Made by a program: the position numbers and the translations under genes. The notes beneath the pieces are model-generated. The model worked only from the letters and a program-made list of their open reading frames with translations, was not told the DNA's origin and searched no databases. Below are positions 10,658 through 19,322 of a stretch of 64,000 bases of DNA, in pieces. The stretch comes from Bosea vaviloviae (GTDB taxonomy: Bacteria > Pseudomonadota > Alphaproteobacteria > Rhizobiales > Beijerinckiaceae), in contig NZ_CP017147.1 in NCBI RefSeq assembly GCF_001741865.1, positions 5,385,001-5,449,000 of the forward strand, given 5' to 3'. Position 1 is the stretch's first letter, and every line of letters starts with the position of its first letter.

Positions 10658-10686
10658 ACGCTAGCGGAGGCGTCGCGCCCGGTCAA
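10658..10686 (-). promoter_or_regulatory. Candidate ilvB promoter
   Basis: TTGACC (10686-10681) and TAGCGT (10663-10658) are separated by exactly 17 bases on the minus strand. Transcription would begin near 10650, about 25 bases before the leader peptide. The -10 match is weak. Confidence 0.45.
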
Positions 10687-10797
10687 GCGGCAACGCCAAC
10701 CGCCTTCCCACAGTCGCGCGAGCAGGCTTTCGCCGCCCCTGCCGCCAACCCCGAAAATCGATTGACCGAAGGGAACACTTTTTCAAGGACGCACTGA

Positions 10798-11024
10798 TAG
10801 AGCATTGCGCGGAAAAGTGGGAACCGGTTTTTCGCGTGAGCAATGCTCTAAACTTTTAGAATCGATCACGTTTTTCGCATTCGGACGGAACAGTCCGAAT
10901 GCGACGTGATCGAGTGCATTGCGCGGAAAAGTGGGAACCGGTTTTTGCGTGAGCAATGCTCTAAACTTTTAGAATCGATCACGTTTTTCGCATTCGGACG
11001 AAGCCGTCCGAATGCGACGTGATC
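10798..11024. repeat. Two tandem copies of a double-hairpin intergenic repeat
   Basis: Each unit of about 115 bases contains a hairpin around AAAAGTGGGAACCGGTTTTT (ends GCATTGC and GCAATGCTCT) and a second, longer hairpin with arms GATCACG and CGTGATC around TCGCATTCGGAC. The copies (about 10798-10912 and 10913-11024) are nearly identical. The AAGTGGGAACCGGTTTT core also occurs at 42004-42024 and 63353-63375. It occupies most of the gap between ilvB and the diguanylate cyclase gene. Confidence 0.85.
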
Positions 11025-11055
11025 TAGCGTCCGCCGACTTGGAACCGGAAACGTT

Positions 11056-12528
11056 ATGTATCAGGAAGTCCACACCGAAAACATCGTGGCGCGAGCCCAT
11101 GCGAAGGAGATCGCGGAGCTCCTGCACCGCTTCGCGCGGCATGCCCAGGATGAAGGTGGCGCGCCGCATGAAGCGTTCTGCGACGAGGTTCTGCCGAATT
11201 TTGGTGAGGATGTGATGGTGCTCGCCCCCACAGAGGACGGCGACTACGCCTATGTCCATTACGGCCGCGAGATCGCGCGCTATGTCGGCGGCAGCCGGCT
11301 CGGCGAGCGCATCTCCAGCATGACGCCCCAGGTCGCCCGCTTCACCGCCGCCTGCTACGATCAGGCGCTCAGCGACGGCAAGCCGGCCTATACCGTGCAT
11401 CGCTCGCTCAAGACGGTTCGAGTCTGCCTGTGGGAGCGGCTGGTGATGCCGACCACGGCGCGCAATGGCGAGCGCTTCCTTGTCGTCTTCAGCCGACCGC
11501 TGCAGTTCCACGAGGAGCTTCTCACCACTGTCCTGGAGACCTCGCCCTCGGGCATCGTGGCGCTGCGGGCCATGCGCGACGACCAGGGCGACATCATCCG
11601 CACGCTGATCATCACCGCCAATCAACGCGCGGCAGTGATGGCGGGCCGTGGCGACGAGAACCTGCACGATACCGAAGCGCGCGAGAGCCTGCCCTTCCTC
11701 GCCGACGCCATGATCTGGCGACGCTGCCTCTACGCTATCGAACTGCGCCGCAGCGACATGATCGAAACCTCCTTCAGCCATGACGGCAAGGTCACCTGGC
11801 TGCAGATCGCCATCGCACCGCTCGGCGACGGGCTCGTGATGACGATGACCGACGTCTCCGAATTGATGGTCGCCAACCAGACCCTGCAGAGCCGGGCGGC
11901 GACGCTGGCGCTCGAGATCGGCCGCGAACGCGCGACGCGCCGGGCCCTGTCGCAGGAGATCGGCCAGCGCGAGGAGCGCGAGCAGGAATTGCGGCGCCTG
12001 GCCGAGACCGACCCGCTGACGGCCCTCTTGAACCGGCGCTCCTTCATCGAGAAGGCCAATGCCGCCATCGCGACCTGCGATGCGAGCGGTGACGACACCT
12101 CCCTGATCATCGTCGATCTCGACCATTTCAAGAGCGTCAACGACAGCCACGGCCACGCCGCCGGCGATGCCGTGATCCGCGCCTTCGCCGATCTGCTGCT
12201 CGGCACGGTTCGCTCGGACAGCGACCTCGTCGGCCGCTTCGGCGGCGAGGAGTTCGCGGTCTTCCTGCCTCGCGCCAATGCAGCGACGGCGCGGCGCATG
12301 GCGCAGCGCATGCAGCACACCCTCGAAACCAAGCGCTTGCCGGTGTCGGAGACGCTGGCCCTGCAGGTTTCGGCGAGCTTCGGCATCGCCACGCGGCAGA
12401 AGGGCGAGAATTTCACCGCCTTCATCGAGCGCGCCGACCGCGCGCTCTACCGCGCCAAGAACGACGGCCGCGACTGCATCAGGCTGGCCGAGCCCGCCCT
12501 CGTCACCACGGCCGCAGCCGCGGCCTGA
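11056..12528 (+). CDS. PAS-GGDEF diguanylate cyclase
   Basis: 490 residues, no membrane helix. Residues 50-150 and 155-270 look like two PAS-type sensor domains (the second ends DGLVMTMTDVSELM), then a coiled coil at 275-315, then a GGDEF domain from TDPLTALLNRRSF to the end. The catalytic GGEEF motif is intact at 396-400, so it should make cyclic di-GMP from two GTP. The inhibitory RxxD site normally placed five residues before GGEEF is not there (SDSD instead), so product inhibition may be weak. The signal sensed is unknown. Confidence 0.92.
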   Translation: MYQEVHTENIVARAHAKEIAELLHRFARHAQDEGGAPHEAFCDEVLPNFGEDVMVLAPTEDGDYAYVHYGREIARYVGGSRLGERISSMTPQVARFTAACYDQALSDGKPAYTVHRSLKTVRVCLWERLVMPTTARNGERFLVVFSRPLQFHEELLTTVLETSPSGIVALRAMRDDQGDIIRTLIITANQRAAVMAGRGDENLHDTEARESLPFLADAMIWRRCLYAIELRRSDMIETSFSHDGKVTWLQIAIAPLGDGLVMTMTDVSELMVANQTLQSRAATLALEIGRERATRRALSQEIGQREEREQELRRLAETDPLTALLNRRSFIEKANAAIATCDASGDDTSLIIVDLDHFKSVNDSHGHAAGDAVIRAFADLLLGTVRSDSDLVGRFGGEEFAVFLPRANAATARRMAQRMQHTLETKRLPVSETLALQVSASFGIATRQKGENFTAFIERADRALYRAKNDGRDCIRLAEPALVTTAAAAA

Positions 12529-12531
12529 TCC

Positions 12532-13452
12532 TCAGGACGCGGCCTCGATCGCCTGCAAGGCGCCATCCAGCGCAGCGCTGGGCGCGACAGCCGTCCATCC
12601 CGCCATCTGATGCCGGAACCAGGTGACCTGCCGCTTGGCATAGGCGCGCGTATCGGCCTGCCCACGCGCGATCGCCTCCGCCAGCGAGAGATCGCCGTCG
12701 AGATGGGCGATCAGCCCCGGCACGCCATGGGCGCGCATCACCGGCAGCAGCGGGTCGAGCCGGCGCTCGCGCAGGCGCGCGACCTCGTCCAGCGCACCTT
12801 CCGCCATCATCGCCTCGAAGCGCCGGTCGATCCGCGCGCGGATCTCCTCGCGCTCCGGCGCCACGAAGAGGCGCAGCAGCGGCAGGCCGTCGAGAGGGCC
12901 CGGCCGGCGGTCGCCCTGGAAACTCGCCAGCGAACGCCCCGTCGCCTCCCACACCTCCAACGCCCGCATGGTCCGCATGCGGTCGCTCGGCCGCAACCGT
13001 TCGGCCATGGCCGGATCGCGCGCCCGGAGTTCGTCATGCAAGGCTGCCGTCTCCAGCCCCGCGACGCGGGCGCGGAACGCCGCCCGCACGGCCTCCGGCA
13101 CTGGCGGAATCGCCGAGAACCCTTCGGTCAGCGCCTTGAAATAGAGCCCGGTTCCGCCGACCAGCACCGGTAACGAGCCGGCCTGCCAGAGCTCCGCCAG
13201 CAGCGCGCCGGTCTCGGCGGCGTAACGCATCGCCGAATAGTTCTCCGCACCGTCGACATGGCCATAGAGCCGATGCGGCACGGACGCTTCCTCGGCTTGC
13301 GTCGGGCGCGCCGTGATGATCCGGAGGTCGGCATAGACCTGCATGGAATCGGCATTGACCACGGTGCCGCCGAAGCGTCGCGCGATCGCCATCGCCAGCG
13401 CGGACTTGCCGCTGGCCGTCGGACCTGCGATGAGCACCGCCCTGATCGTCAC
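12532..13452 (-). CDS. miaA: tRNA dimethylallyltransferase
   Basis: 306 residues. It adds a dimethylallyl group to N6 of A37 in tRNAs reading UNN codons. The P-loop GPTASGKSALAMA is at the N-terminus, followed by VVNADSMQVYADLRIIT with the catalytic Asp, and VGGTGLYFKALTEG. The GTG start was chosen because VTIRAVLIAG aligns with the usual family start and GGCAGG lies just upstream; an ATG 15 codons earlier would overlap serB. It is arranged head to head with serB with only 18 bases between starts. Confidence 0.93.
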   Translation of the reverse strand: MTIRAVLIAGPTASGKSALAMAIARRFGGTVVNADSMQVYADLRIITARPTQAEEASVPHRLYGHVDGAENYSAMRYAAETGALLAELWQAGSLPVLVGGTGLYFKALTEGFSAIPPVPEAVRAAFRARVAGLETAALHDELRARDPAMAERLRPSDRMRTMRALEVWEATGRSLASFQGDRRPGPLDGLPLLRLFVAPEREEIRARIDRRFEAMMAEGALDEVARLRERRLDPLLPVMRAHGVPGLIAHLDGDLSLAEAIARGQADTRAYAKRQVTWFRHQMAGWTAVAPSAALDGALQAIEAAS

Positions 13453-13470
13453 CCTGCCCGGTCCTTCCTC

Positions 13471-14355
13471 ATGCTCGTCGCCACGCTCGTTTCCGCCCAT
13501 GGTCAGGCGCTGGTCGATGACAGCCTGCTGAGCCATCTCTCGGCAACCATCTCCGGCCTTACGCGCAGCGCGCGTCTCGACGGCGAGATCGCCGCCGACG
13601 TCTTCGCGGAAGCGAACGACGCGCGCAAGTTGGAAGCCGAGATCCGTCTCGCCCTCGCGGGCGCCGCGATCGATATCGTGGTCCAGCCGGAAGCGACGCG
13701 GCGCAAGGCGCTGTTCCTCGCCGATATGGATTCGACCATGATCGGTCAGGAGTGCATCGACGAGCTCGCCGCCTATGTCGGCCTCAAGGAGAAGGTCTCC
13801 GGCATCACCGAGCGCGCCATGCGCGGTGAAATCGCCTTCGAGCCAGCCCTGCGCGAGCGCGTCGCCTTGCTGAAAGGCGTGCCGCTTTCGGTCGTCGGCG
13901 AGATCATTACTGACCGCATCACACTGACGCCGGGCGGATCGGCGCTCGTGCGCACCATGCGCGCCCATGGCGGCTATACCGCGCTGGTCTCGGGCGGCTT
14001 CACCGTCTTCACCGGGCCGATCAGCACGATGATCGGCTTCGACGAGCACCGGTCCAATGTCTTGCTTGCGCATGAGGGCGTGCTGACCGGCGAGGTCGCC
14101 GACCCGATCCTCGGCAAGCAGGCCAAGCTCGATGCGCTACTGGAATTGCGCGGGCGTCTTGGCCTCGCCCCGGCACAGACGCTCGCCGTTGGAGACGGGG
14201 CCAATGACCTTGCCATGCTGGGCGAAGCGGGCCTGGGCGCAGCCTTCCGCGCCAAGCCGGCGGTCGCCGCCGCCGCCCATGCGAGGCTCGACCACGCCGA
14301 TCTGACGGCGCTGCTCTATGCCCAGGGCTATACTGGCGCAGAGATCGTCAGGTAG
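13471..14355 (+). CDS. serB: Phosphoserine phosphatase
   Basis: 294 residues, last step of serine synthesis. The catalytic HAD motif LADMDSTMIGQE places the nucleophile at Asp85 and the acid/base at Asp87. SGGFTVFTG is motif II and VGDGANDLAMLG the Mg-binding motif IV. An N-terminal segment of about 75 residues precedes the HAD domain, as in other bacterial SerB proteins with an ACT-like region. The start was set at MLVATLVSAHG; a longer frame upstream runs into miaA. No SD of note. Confidence 0.94.
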   Translation: MLVATLVSAHGQALVDDSLLSHLSATISGLTRSARLDGEIAADVFAEANDARKLEAEIRLALAGAAIDIVVQPEATRRKALFLADMDSTMIGQECIDELAAYVGLKEKVSGITERAMRGEIAFEPALRERVALLKGVPLSVVGEIITDRITLTPGGSALVRTMRAHGGYTALVSGGFTVFTGPISTMIGFDEHRSNVLLAHEGVLTGEVADPILGKQAKLDALLELRGRLGLAPAQTLAVGDGANDLAMLGEAGLGAAFRAKPAVAAAAHARLDHADLTALLYAQGYTGAEIVR

Positions 14356-14500
14356 CACCTGGCCTCGGAAGCTCCGGAATCTCGACGCATCATCCTGGAC
14401 AAGCGGCGTAAGCCGCACAGCTCCGGGATCCATCGGAGGGCTCCGGAACTCTACGAAGGATCGCGCGAACTCCGGAACAAAGCTCCCAAATCGACAACAC

Positions 14501-14533
14501 AAAAAAAGGGCGGCCTCGACGGCCGCCCTTTCG
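14501..14533 (-). terminator. Terminator downstream of degP
   Basis: AAAGGGCGGCC (14505-14515) and GGCCGCCCTTT (14521-14531) form a perfect stem with a 5-base loop. On the minus strand it is followed by a run of seven T residues, so it should end the hflK-hflC-DUF2065-degP transcript; it may also stop serB from the other side. Confidence 0.85.
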
Positions 14534-14553
14534 CAAATCCATGACGACCAGCG

Positions 14554-16074
14554 TCAGTTCATCGACACCGCGACGAAGCGGACTTCGCCCTGCGCGTTCG
14601 AGACCAGAAGCAAGGCGGACTTCTTGCCGTCCTTCTTCAAGGCATCGAGACGCTTGGTCACGTCCTCAGGCGAGTTCACCGGCTCCTGGCCGACCTCGAC
14701 GATCAATTCGCCGACCGAGATGCGCTTGTCGGCGGCGTTCGAATTCGGGTCGACCTTGGTGATGATGACGCCCTTCGTGCCTTCCTTGATCGCGTAGCGC
14801 TTCTTCAGCTCCTCGGTCTGCGGAGAGAATTCGAGGCCAAGAGCGCTGGTCACGGCAGGCTTGGCCGGTTCGGCCGGCGTGCGTGCCGAGGCGGGCTGGA
14901 CCTTCTCGCCATCCTCGAGACGGCCAAGCTTGACGGTCTTCACCTCTTCCTTGCCCTTGCGCACGATGCTGACCGGCACATCCTTGCCGACGGGCGTGGC
15001 GGCGACGATGCGCGGCAGGTCGCGCGAATCCTTGACCTCCTTGCCGTCGAATTTGACGACCACGTCGCCGATCTCGAGGCCCGCGGGCTTGGCCGGCCCC
15101 TTGTCGTCGATGCCGGCGATGAGCGCGCCACGCGCCGTGCCGAGGCCGAGCGCCTCGGCGGTGGCGTCGTCGACGCTCTGGATGCGCACGCCGAGCCAGC
15201 CACGGCGCGTCTCGCCGAACTCACGCAACTGCTCGACGACATTGGCCGCGAGCGAGGACGGCACGGCGAATCCGATGCCGACCGAACCGCCCGTCGGCGA
15301 CAGGATCGCCGTGTTGATGCCGATGACCTCACCCGCCATGTTGAACAGCGGCCCGCCGGAATTGCCCTTGTTGATGGCAGCGTCGGTCTGGATATAGGTG
15401 TCGTAGGGTCCCTGGCTGATGTCGCGGTTACGTGCCGAGACGATGCCCGAGGAGACCGAGCCGCCGAGCGCGAACGGATTGCCGATCGCCATCACCGGAT
15501 CGCCGATGCGCATCGCGTCGGAATCGCCGAACTTGACCGCGGGCAGCGGCTTGTCGTGCTTCACCCGCAGCACGGCGAGATCGACCTTGGCGTCCTTGCC
15601 GATGACCTCGGCCTTGAGGCGCAGGCCGCTGGGAAAGATCACCGTGATCTCGTTGGCGTCACCGATGACGTGGTTGTTCGTCACGACGATACCCGACGCA
15701 TCGATCACGAAGCCCGAGCCCGCCGATTGCGAACGGCGCGGCTGCGGCGCCTGGCGCTCGCCCTGCTGGTTCTGGCCGTCGCGGCCCTGGCCGCGCCGAT
15801 TGAAGAATTCCTCGAACAGGTCGCCGAAGGGCGTGTCGGGGCCAAGCTGCGGTAATTGCGGCAGGGTGCGGCCCTTGGCGTCTCCCGTCGTCACTGCCGA
15901 GATGTTGACCACCGCGGGCATGACCTTGTCGACGAGATCGGCCAGCGAAACCTGGCCGGCCAGCACGGGCGAATTCGCCTGCGCGGGAACCGAAGCGGCG
16001 CCCAGCGGCAGCAGAGCCGTGCTGCAGACCAATGCAATCCGGGCGATCCGAAGAGGAGACTGTTTGAATGCCAT
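14554..16074 (-). CDS. degP: Do family periplasmic serine protease
   Basis: 506 residues, exported. The signal peptide MAFKQSPLRI to PAQA is followed by a trypsin-like domain with the triad His135 (TNNHVIG), Asp165 (KVDLAVL) and Ser239 (NKGNSGGP). Two PDZ domains follow (about residues 280-370 and 415-500). It degrades or chaperones misfolded envelope proteins. The second ATG was chosen because GAGGACCCTG lies before it. It lies downstream of hflC and the DUF2065 gene on the same strand, a conserved order in Hyphomicrobiales, though a 250-base gap here may hold its own promoter. Confidence 0.95.
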   Translation of the reverse strand: MAFKQSPLRIARIALVCSTALLPLGAASVPAQANSPVLAGQVSLADLVDKVMPAVVNISAVTTGDAKGRTLPQLPQLGPDTPFGDLFEEFFNRRGQGRDGQNQQGERQAPQPRRSQSAGSGFVIDASGIVVTNNHVIGDANEITVIFPSGLRLKAEVIGKDAKVDLAVLRVKHDKPLPAVKFGDSDAMRIGDPVMAIGNPFALGGSVSSGIVSARNRDISQGPYDTYIQTDAAINKGNSGGPLFNMAGEVIGINTAILSPTGGSVGIGFAVPSSLAANVVEQLREFGETRRGWLGVRIQSVDDATAEALGLGTARGALIAGIDDKGPAKPAGLEIGDVVVKFDGKEVKDSRDLPRIVAATPVGKDVPVSIVRKGKEEVKTVKLGRLEDGEKVQPASARTPAEPAKPAVTSALGLEFSPQTEELKKRYAIKEGTKGVIITKVDPNSNAADKRISVGELIVEVGQEPVNSPEDVTKRLDALKKDGKKSALLLVSNAQGEVRFVAVSMN

Positions 16075-16322
16075 CAGGGTCCTCATGAGGAGAATGGGCA
16101 GGCAATCAGCCTGCCAGAATAGGCCTGAGTAATGAACCTGAAAATACGGCGGAAGCGCGATGCAGCGTGAATCGCCGTGCACGATCGCGTCATTGTGCAT
16201 CCCGCACGGTCATATCAGGCTCGCGGAGGCCGCCCCACGCTGGAAGCCTTGTGAGAGGCTGGCAAACGCGAAAGTACCAGTCCGGCGCTGAAGACGGTCC
16301 ACCGGCCGCTTGCAGGCCTTGC

Positions 16323-16514
16323 CTAGACGCCGCCGCGCACCAGCCAGACCAGGACCACGCCGAGCACGGCGGAGCCTATACCGATCAACCGCATGCGGTC
16401 GACCGGCGTCTCGGCTGCACTGCGCAAAGCATCCTTGGCGAGGTTCGGCACCGCCGCGAACAGGATGCCCTCGATGGCGAAAACCAGGCCGAGCGCCGCG
16501 ATGAAATCCCACAT
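16323..16514 (-). CDS. DUF2065 family small membrane protein
   Basis: 63 residues: MWDFIAALGLVFAIEGILFA forms the first membrane helix and GSAVLGVVLVWLVRGGV the second, with AAETPVDRMRLIGIG between them. This matches the DUF2065 (YjeT-like) family in length and pattern. It starts 20 bases after the hflC stop and is part of the hflK-hflC unit, as in many proteobacteria. A role beside the HflKC complex is often supposed because of this conserved neighbourhood, but none is established. Confidence 0.85.
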   Translation of the reverse strand: MWDFIAALGLVFAIEGILFAAVPNLAKDALRSAAETPVDRMRLIGIGSAVLGVVLVWLVRGGV

Positions 16515-16534
16515 ACGCGGCGCCCGGGTTCGAA

Positions 16535-17458
16535 TCAGGGCCGCGCCGGCGCGGCCGGCACGGTGGTGGTTGCACCCGCATCCCGCTGGGCTTGCGGCCC
16601 ATTGAAGAAGCGGAAGAACGGGGTATCGGGCGAAAGCACCATGCGCGTATCGCCCGGCTTGATGCTGGCCTCATAGGCCTGCATCGAACGATAGAACGCG
16701 AAGAACTCCGGATCCTTGCCGAAGGCTTCGGCGAAGACGCGGTTGCGCTCGCCTTCGCCCTCGCCGCGAACCTCGTCCGAACGGCGCTGCGCCTCGGCGA
16801 CGATCACGGTCGAATCCCTGTCGGCACGCGCCCTGATCTCCTGCGCCTGCTGGGCGCCGAGCGCGCGGGCTTCGGCCGCCTCGCGCTGGCGTTCCGTCTG
16901 CATGCGCTGGAACACGGCTTGCGAGTTTGCAGCGGGCAGATCGACGCGGCGCAGGCGCACATCGACGACGGTCATGCCGAAGCGCCCCGCCTCGCGGTTC
17001 ACATCGTCACGAATACGGCTCATCAATCGCGAACGGTCGGTCCGGACCATGGCGGTGAAGCTCGCCTCAGCCAATACGCTGCGGACATTGCCGTTGACGA
17101 TCGAGGCCAGCTGCGAGTTGGCGCGCGGGATGCTGTTGACCGCCTGATAGAACTTCAGCGGATCGGAAATCCGGTAGCGCGTGAAGGCATCGACGACGAG
17201 CCGCTTCTGGTCCGAGGCGATGATTTCCTGCGACGGCAGGTCCAGATCGAGGATGCGGTTGTCGAGGAAGGTCACCGTCTCGAACGGCGCCGGCAGCTTG
17301 AAGTAGAGTCCGGGCGCGGTCGCGATGGTGCGCACCCGCCCGAACTGCAGCACGATGGCCGATTGCGTCTGCTGCACGACGAAAGTGCCGGCATAGAGCA
17401 GGACCGCGGCGAGGCCGACGAGGATGAGCGCACCAAGGCGCAGGATCGAACCGTTCAT
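16535..17458 (-). CDS. hflC: HflC, SPFH/prohibitin-domain protease modulator
   Basis: 307 residues. One N-terminal membrane helix (LGALILVGLAAVLLYAGTF) anchors a periplasmic SPFH/Band 7 domain, then a long charged coiled coil (QTERQREAAEARALGAQQAQ) and a C-terminal tail. With HflK it forms the large ring that encloses FtsH and restrains membrane proteolysis. The start overlaps the hflK stop by four bases. The C-terminal APARP-type extension is low complexity. Length agrees with alphaproteobacterial HflC. Confidence 0.95.
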   Translation of the reverse strand: MNGSILRLGALILVGLAAVLLYAGTFVVQQTQSAIVLQFGRVRTIATAPGLYFKLPAPFETVTFLDNRILDLDLPSQEIIASDQKRLVVDAFTRYRISDPLKFYQAVNSIPRANSQLASIVNGNVRSVLAEASFTAMVRTDRSRLMSRIRDDVNREAGRFGMTVVDVRLRRVDLPAANSQAVFQRMQTERQREAAEARALGAQQAQEIRARADRDSTVIVAEAQRRSDEVRGEGEGERNRVFAEAFGKDPEFFAFYRSMQAYEASIKPGDTRMVLSPDTPFFRFFNGPQAQRDAGATTTVPAAPARP

Positions 17459-18633
17459 CGGACCGCTCCTCCCTGCTGAGCGCCCGGCGCCGTGCGCCGC
17501 TGCTGGAGTTCGTTGAGGGGCAGATAGGGCACGACACCCTGGCTACCATTCTTCTGGTCGATGATGATCTTGTCGGCGCCGCCGAGCACGCGCTCCATCG
17601 TCTCGATGAAGAGACGCTCGCGGGTCACCGCCGGGGCATTCTTGTACTGCGCATAGACCGCGTTGAAACGGCTCGCCTGACCCAGCGCTTCGGCCACCGT
17701 CTGGTCCTTATAGGCTTCGGCCGACTGGACGAGCTGCGCCGAACGGCCGCGCGCTTCCGGCACGACGCGGTTGGCATAGGTCTGCGCTTCGTTGCGCAGG
17801 CGCTCCTGGTCGGCGCGGGCCGCCTGGACGTCGCGGAACGAATCGATGACCTGCTGCGGCGGATCGACCTTCTGCATCTGCACGAGGCGGATCTGGACGC
17901 CGGCCTTGTAGGTGTCGAGCGTGTCCTGCATCAGCTGGCGCACCTCGGTCTCGATCGCGCCGCGATCGGTGGTCAGCACCGGCTGGATGTTGCGACGGCC
18001 GACGACCTCGCGCATCGCGCTCTCGGCGACGGCCTTCACCGTGCCCGGCGGATCCTGGATGTTGAAGACGTAGTTCTCGGGCGCGACGGGGTCGATCTGC
18101 CACTGCACGATGACGTCGACATCGACGATGTTCTCGTCGCCGGTCAGCATCAGGCTCTCTTCGATCACGTCGGTCTGGCGCGAGGTGCGCACCGATTCGA
18201 CCGTGCGGAAGCCGACCTCGGTGGTGACGACATTGGTCACCTGGGGCTTGATCACGCCGCCGATCGGATAGGGCCAGTTCCAGTTGGCGCCTTCGCCGGT
18301 CTTGCCGATATATTTGCCGAAGACGGTATTGAGGCCGACCTCGTTGGGGCGCACGAAATAGACGCCGGTCGCGAGCCAGACCAGCATCAGGACGAGCAGG
18401 CCGAGCACGAGACCGCGCCCGCCGACATTGCCGCCGGGAAGCAGATTCTTGAGCCGGTCCTGGCTGCGCCGCAGGATCTCTTCCAGATCGGGCGGCGAAC
18501 CGCCACCGCTGCCGCCGCCGTTCGAGCCGCCGCCCCAAGGGCCGCCACCGCCACCGCTTCCACCGCGATTGCCCCAGGGTCCGCCCCCGCCGCCACCGCT
18601 CCCACTACCGCCGCTCTGGTTGCTCCAAGGCAT
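17455..18633 (-). CDS. hflK: HflK, SPFH/prohibitin-domain protease modulator
   Basis: 392 residues. The first 50 are extremely Gly/Ser-rich (typical of the HflK cytoplasmic tail), followed by a membrane helix around LVLGLLVLMLVWLATGVYFV and the SPFH domain beginning VRPNEVGLNTVFGKYIG. A coiled coil near AQTYANRVVPEARG and the end YLPLNELQQR match HflK. It is first in hflK-hflC-DUF2065. The folA stop lies about 150 bases upstream, so an internal promoter is possible. It partners HflC around FtsH. Confidence 0.95.
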   Translation of the reverse strand: MPWSNQSGGSGSGGGGGGPWGNRGGSGGGGGPWGGGSNGGGSGGGSPPDLEEILRRSQDRLKNLLPGGNVGGRGLVLGLLVLMLVWLATGVYFVRPNEVGLNTVFGKYIGKTGEGANWNWPYPIGGVIKPQVTNVVTTEVGFRTVESVRTSRQTDVIEESLMLTGDENIVDVDVIVQWQIDPVAPENYVFNIQDPPGTVKAVAESAMREVVGRRNIQPVLTTDRGAIETEVRQLMQDTLDTYKAGVQIRLVQMQKVDPPQQVIDSFRDVQAARADQERLRNEAQTYANRVVPEARGRSAQLVQSAEAYKDQTVAEALGQASRFNAVYAQYKNAPAVTRERLFIETMERVLGGADKIIIDQKNGSQGVVPYLPLNELQQRRTAPGAQQGGAVR

Positions 18634-18784
18634 ACTTGCGCCGTTCCCTTACGCTCGTGTCAGGCCGTGCAATAGGCGAATGCCGGCCATTTGTCAGCGC
18701 CCTTGCGGGGCCGTGGCGCTGACTTGGGCATGGGACATGGATTCGTCAACGGCGCAAGTCATTCATCGTCAATGGAAAGTCGGC

Positions 18785-19318
18785 TCATGGCCGGCGGCGA
18801 AAGGTCGCGAAGGTGAAAGCGTGCTCATCATCGGGGCCGTGCGGATGCTCCTCGCGCGTGACGACTTCGAACGCAGCGCGATTCCATTCCGGGAAAACCG
18901 CATCGCCCTGCGGCGCTGCATGCACGAAGGTCAGTTCGAGCCGGTCGGCGAAAGGCAGGACCTGACCATAGATCTCCGTGCCGCCGCCGATGATGACCGA
19001 ATGCGCCCCCATCGCGCGGCCCAGGCTCTGGGCAAGCTCAAGCGCTCCTTCAAGCGAATGCGCGACATGCACGCCCTCAGCGCTGAAATGCGCGTCCCGC
19101 GTCAGCACGATCGTCTCGCGTCCCGGCAGCGGCTTGCCGATGGAAAGATAAGTCTTGCGCCCCATGATGATCGGGCAACCCGTCGTCAGGCGGCGGAACC
19201 GCCGCATGTCGGTCTTCAAGCGCCAGATCAGCTTGTTGTCGTCGCCAATGACATTGTTGTCGGCGATGGCTGCGACAATGACGAAGGGAAGAGCTGGAAC
19301 GAGGGGAAGCGCTGCCAT
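18785..19318 (-). CDS. folA: Dihydrofolate reductase
   Basis: 177 residues. It reduces dihydrofolate with NADPH and regenerates the cofactor consumed by ThyA. FVIVAAIADNNVIGDDNKLI is the substrate and Met20-loop region, the acidic residue follows in WRLKTDMRRFRRL, GRKTYLSIGKPLPGRETIVL is the NADPH site and VIIGGGTEIYGQVLP the conserved Gly-Gly loop. The region usually reading LPW is KLIW here, a mild deviation. It starts only four bases after the GNAT gene stop, so the two are coupled. Confidence 0.94.
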   Translation of the reverse strand: MAALPLVPALPFVIVAAIADNNVIGDDNKLIWRLKTDMRRFRRLTTGCPIIMGRKTYLSIGKPLPGRETIVLTRDAHFSAEGVHVAHSLEGALELAQSLGRAMGAHSVIIGGGTEIYGQVLPFADRLELTFVHAAPQGDAVFPEWNRAAFEVVTREEHPHGPDDEHAFTFATFRRRP

Positions 19319-19322
19319 CGTC

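Noticed and set aside
10798..11024. Repeats that could be read as a small CRISPR array
   Set aside because: Only two long units with internal hairpins, no unique spacers of fixed length and no cas genes.
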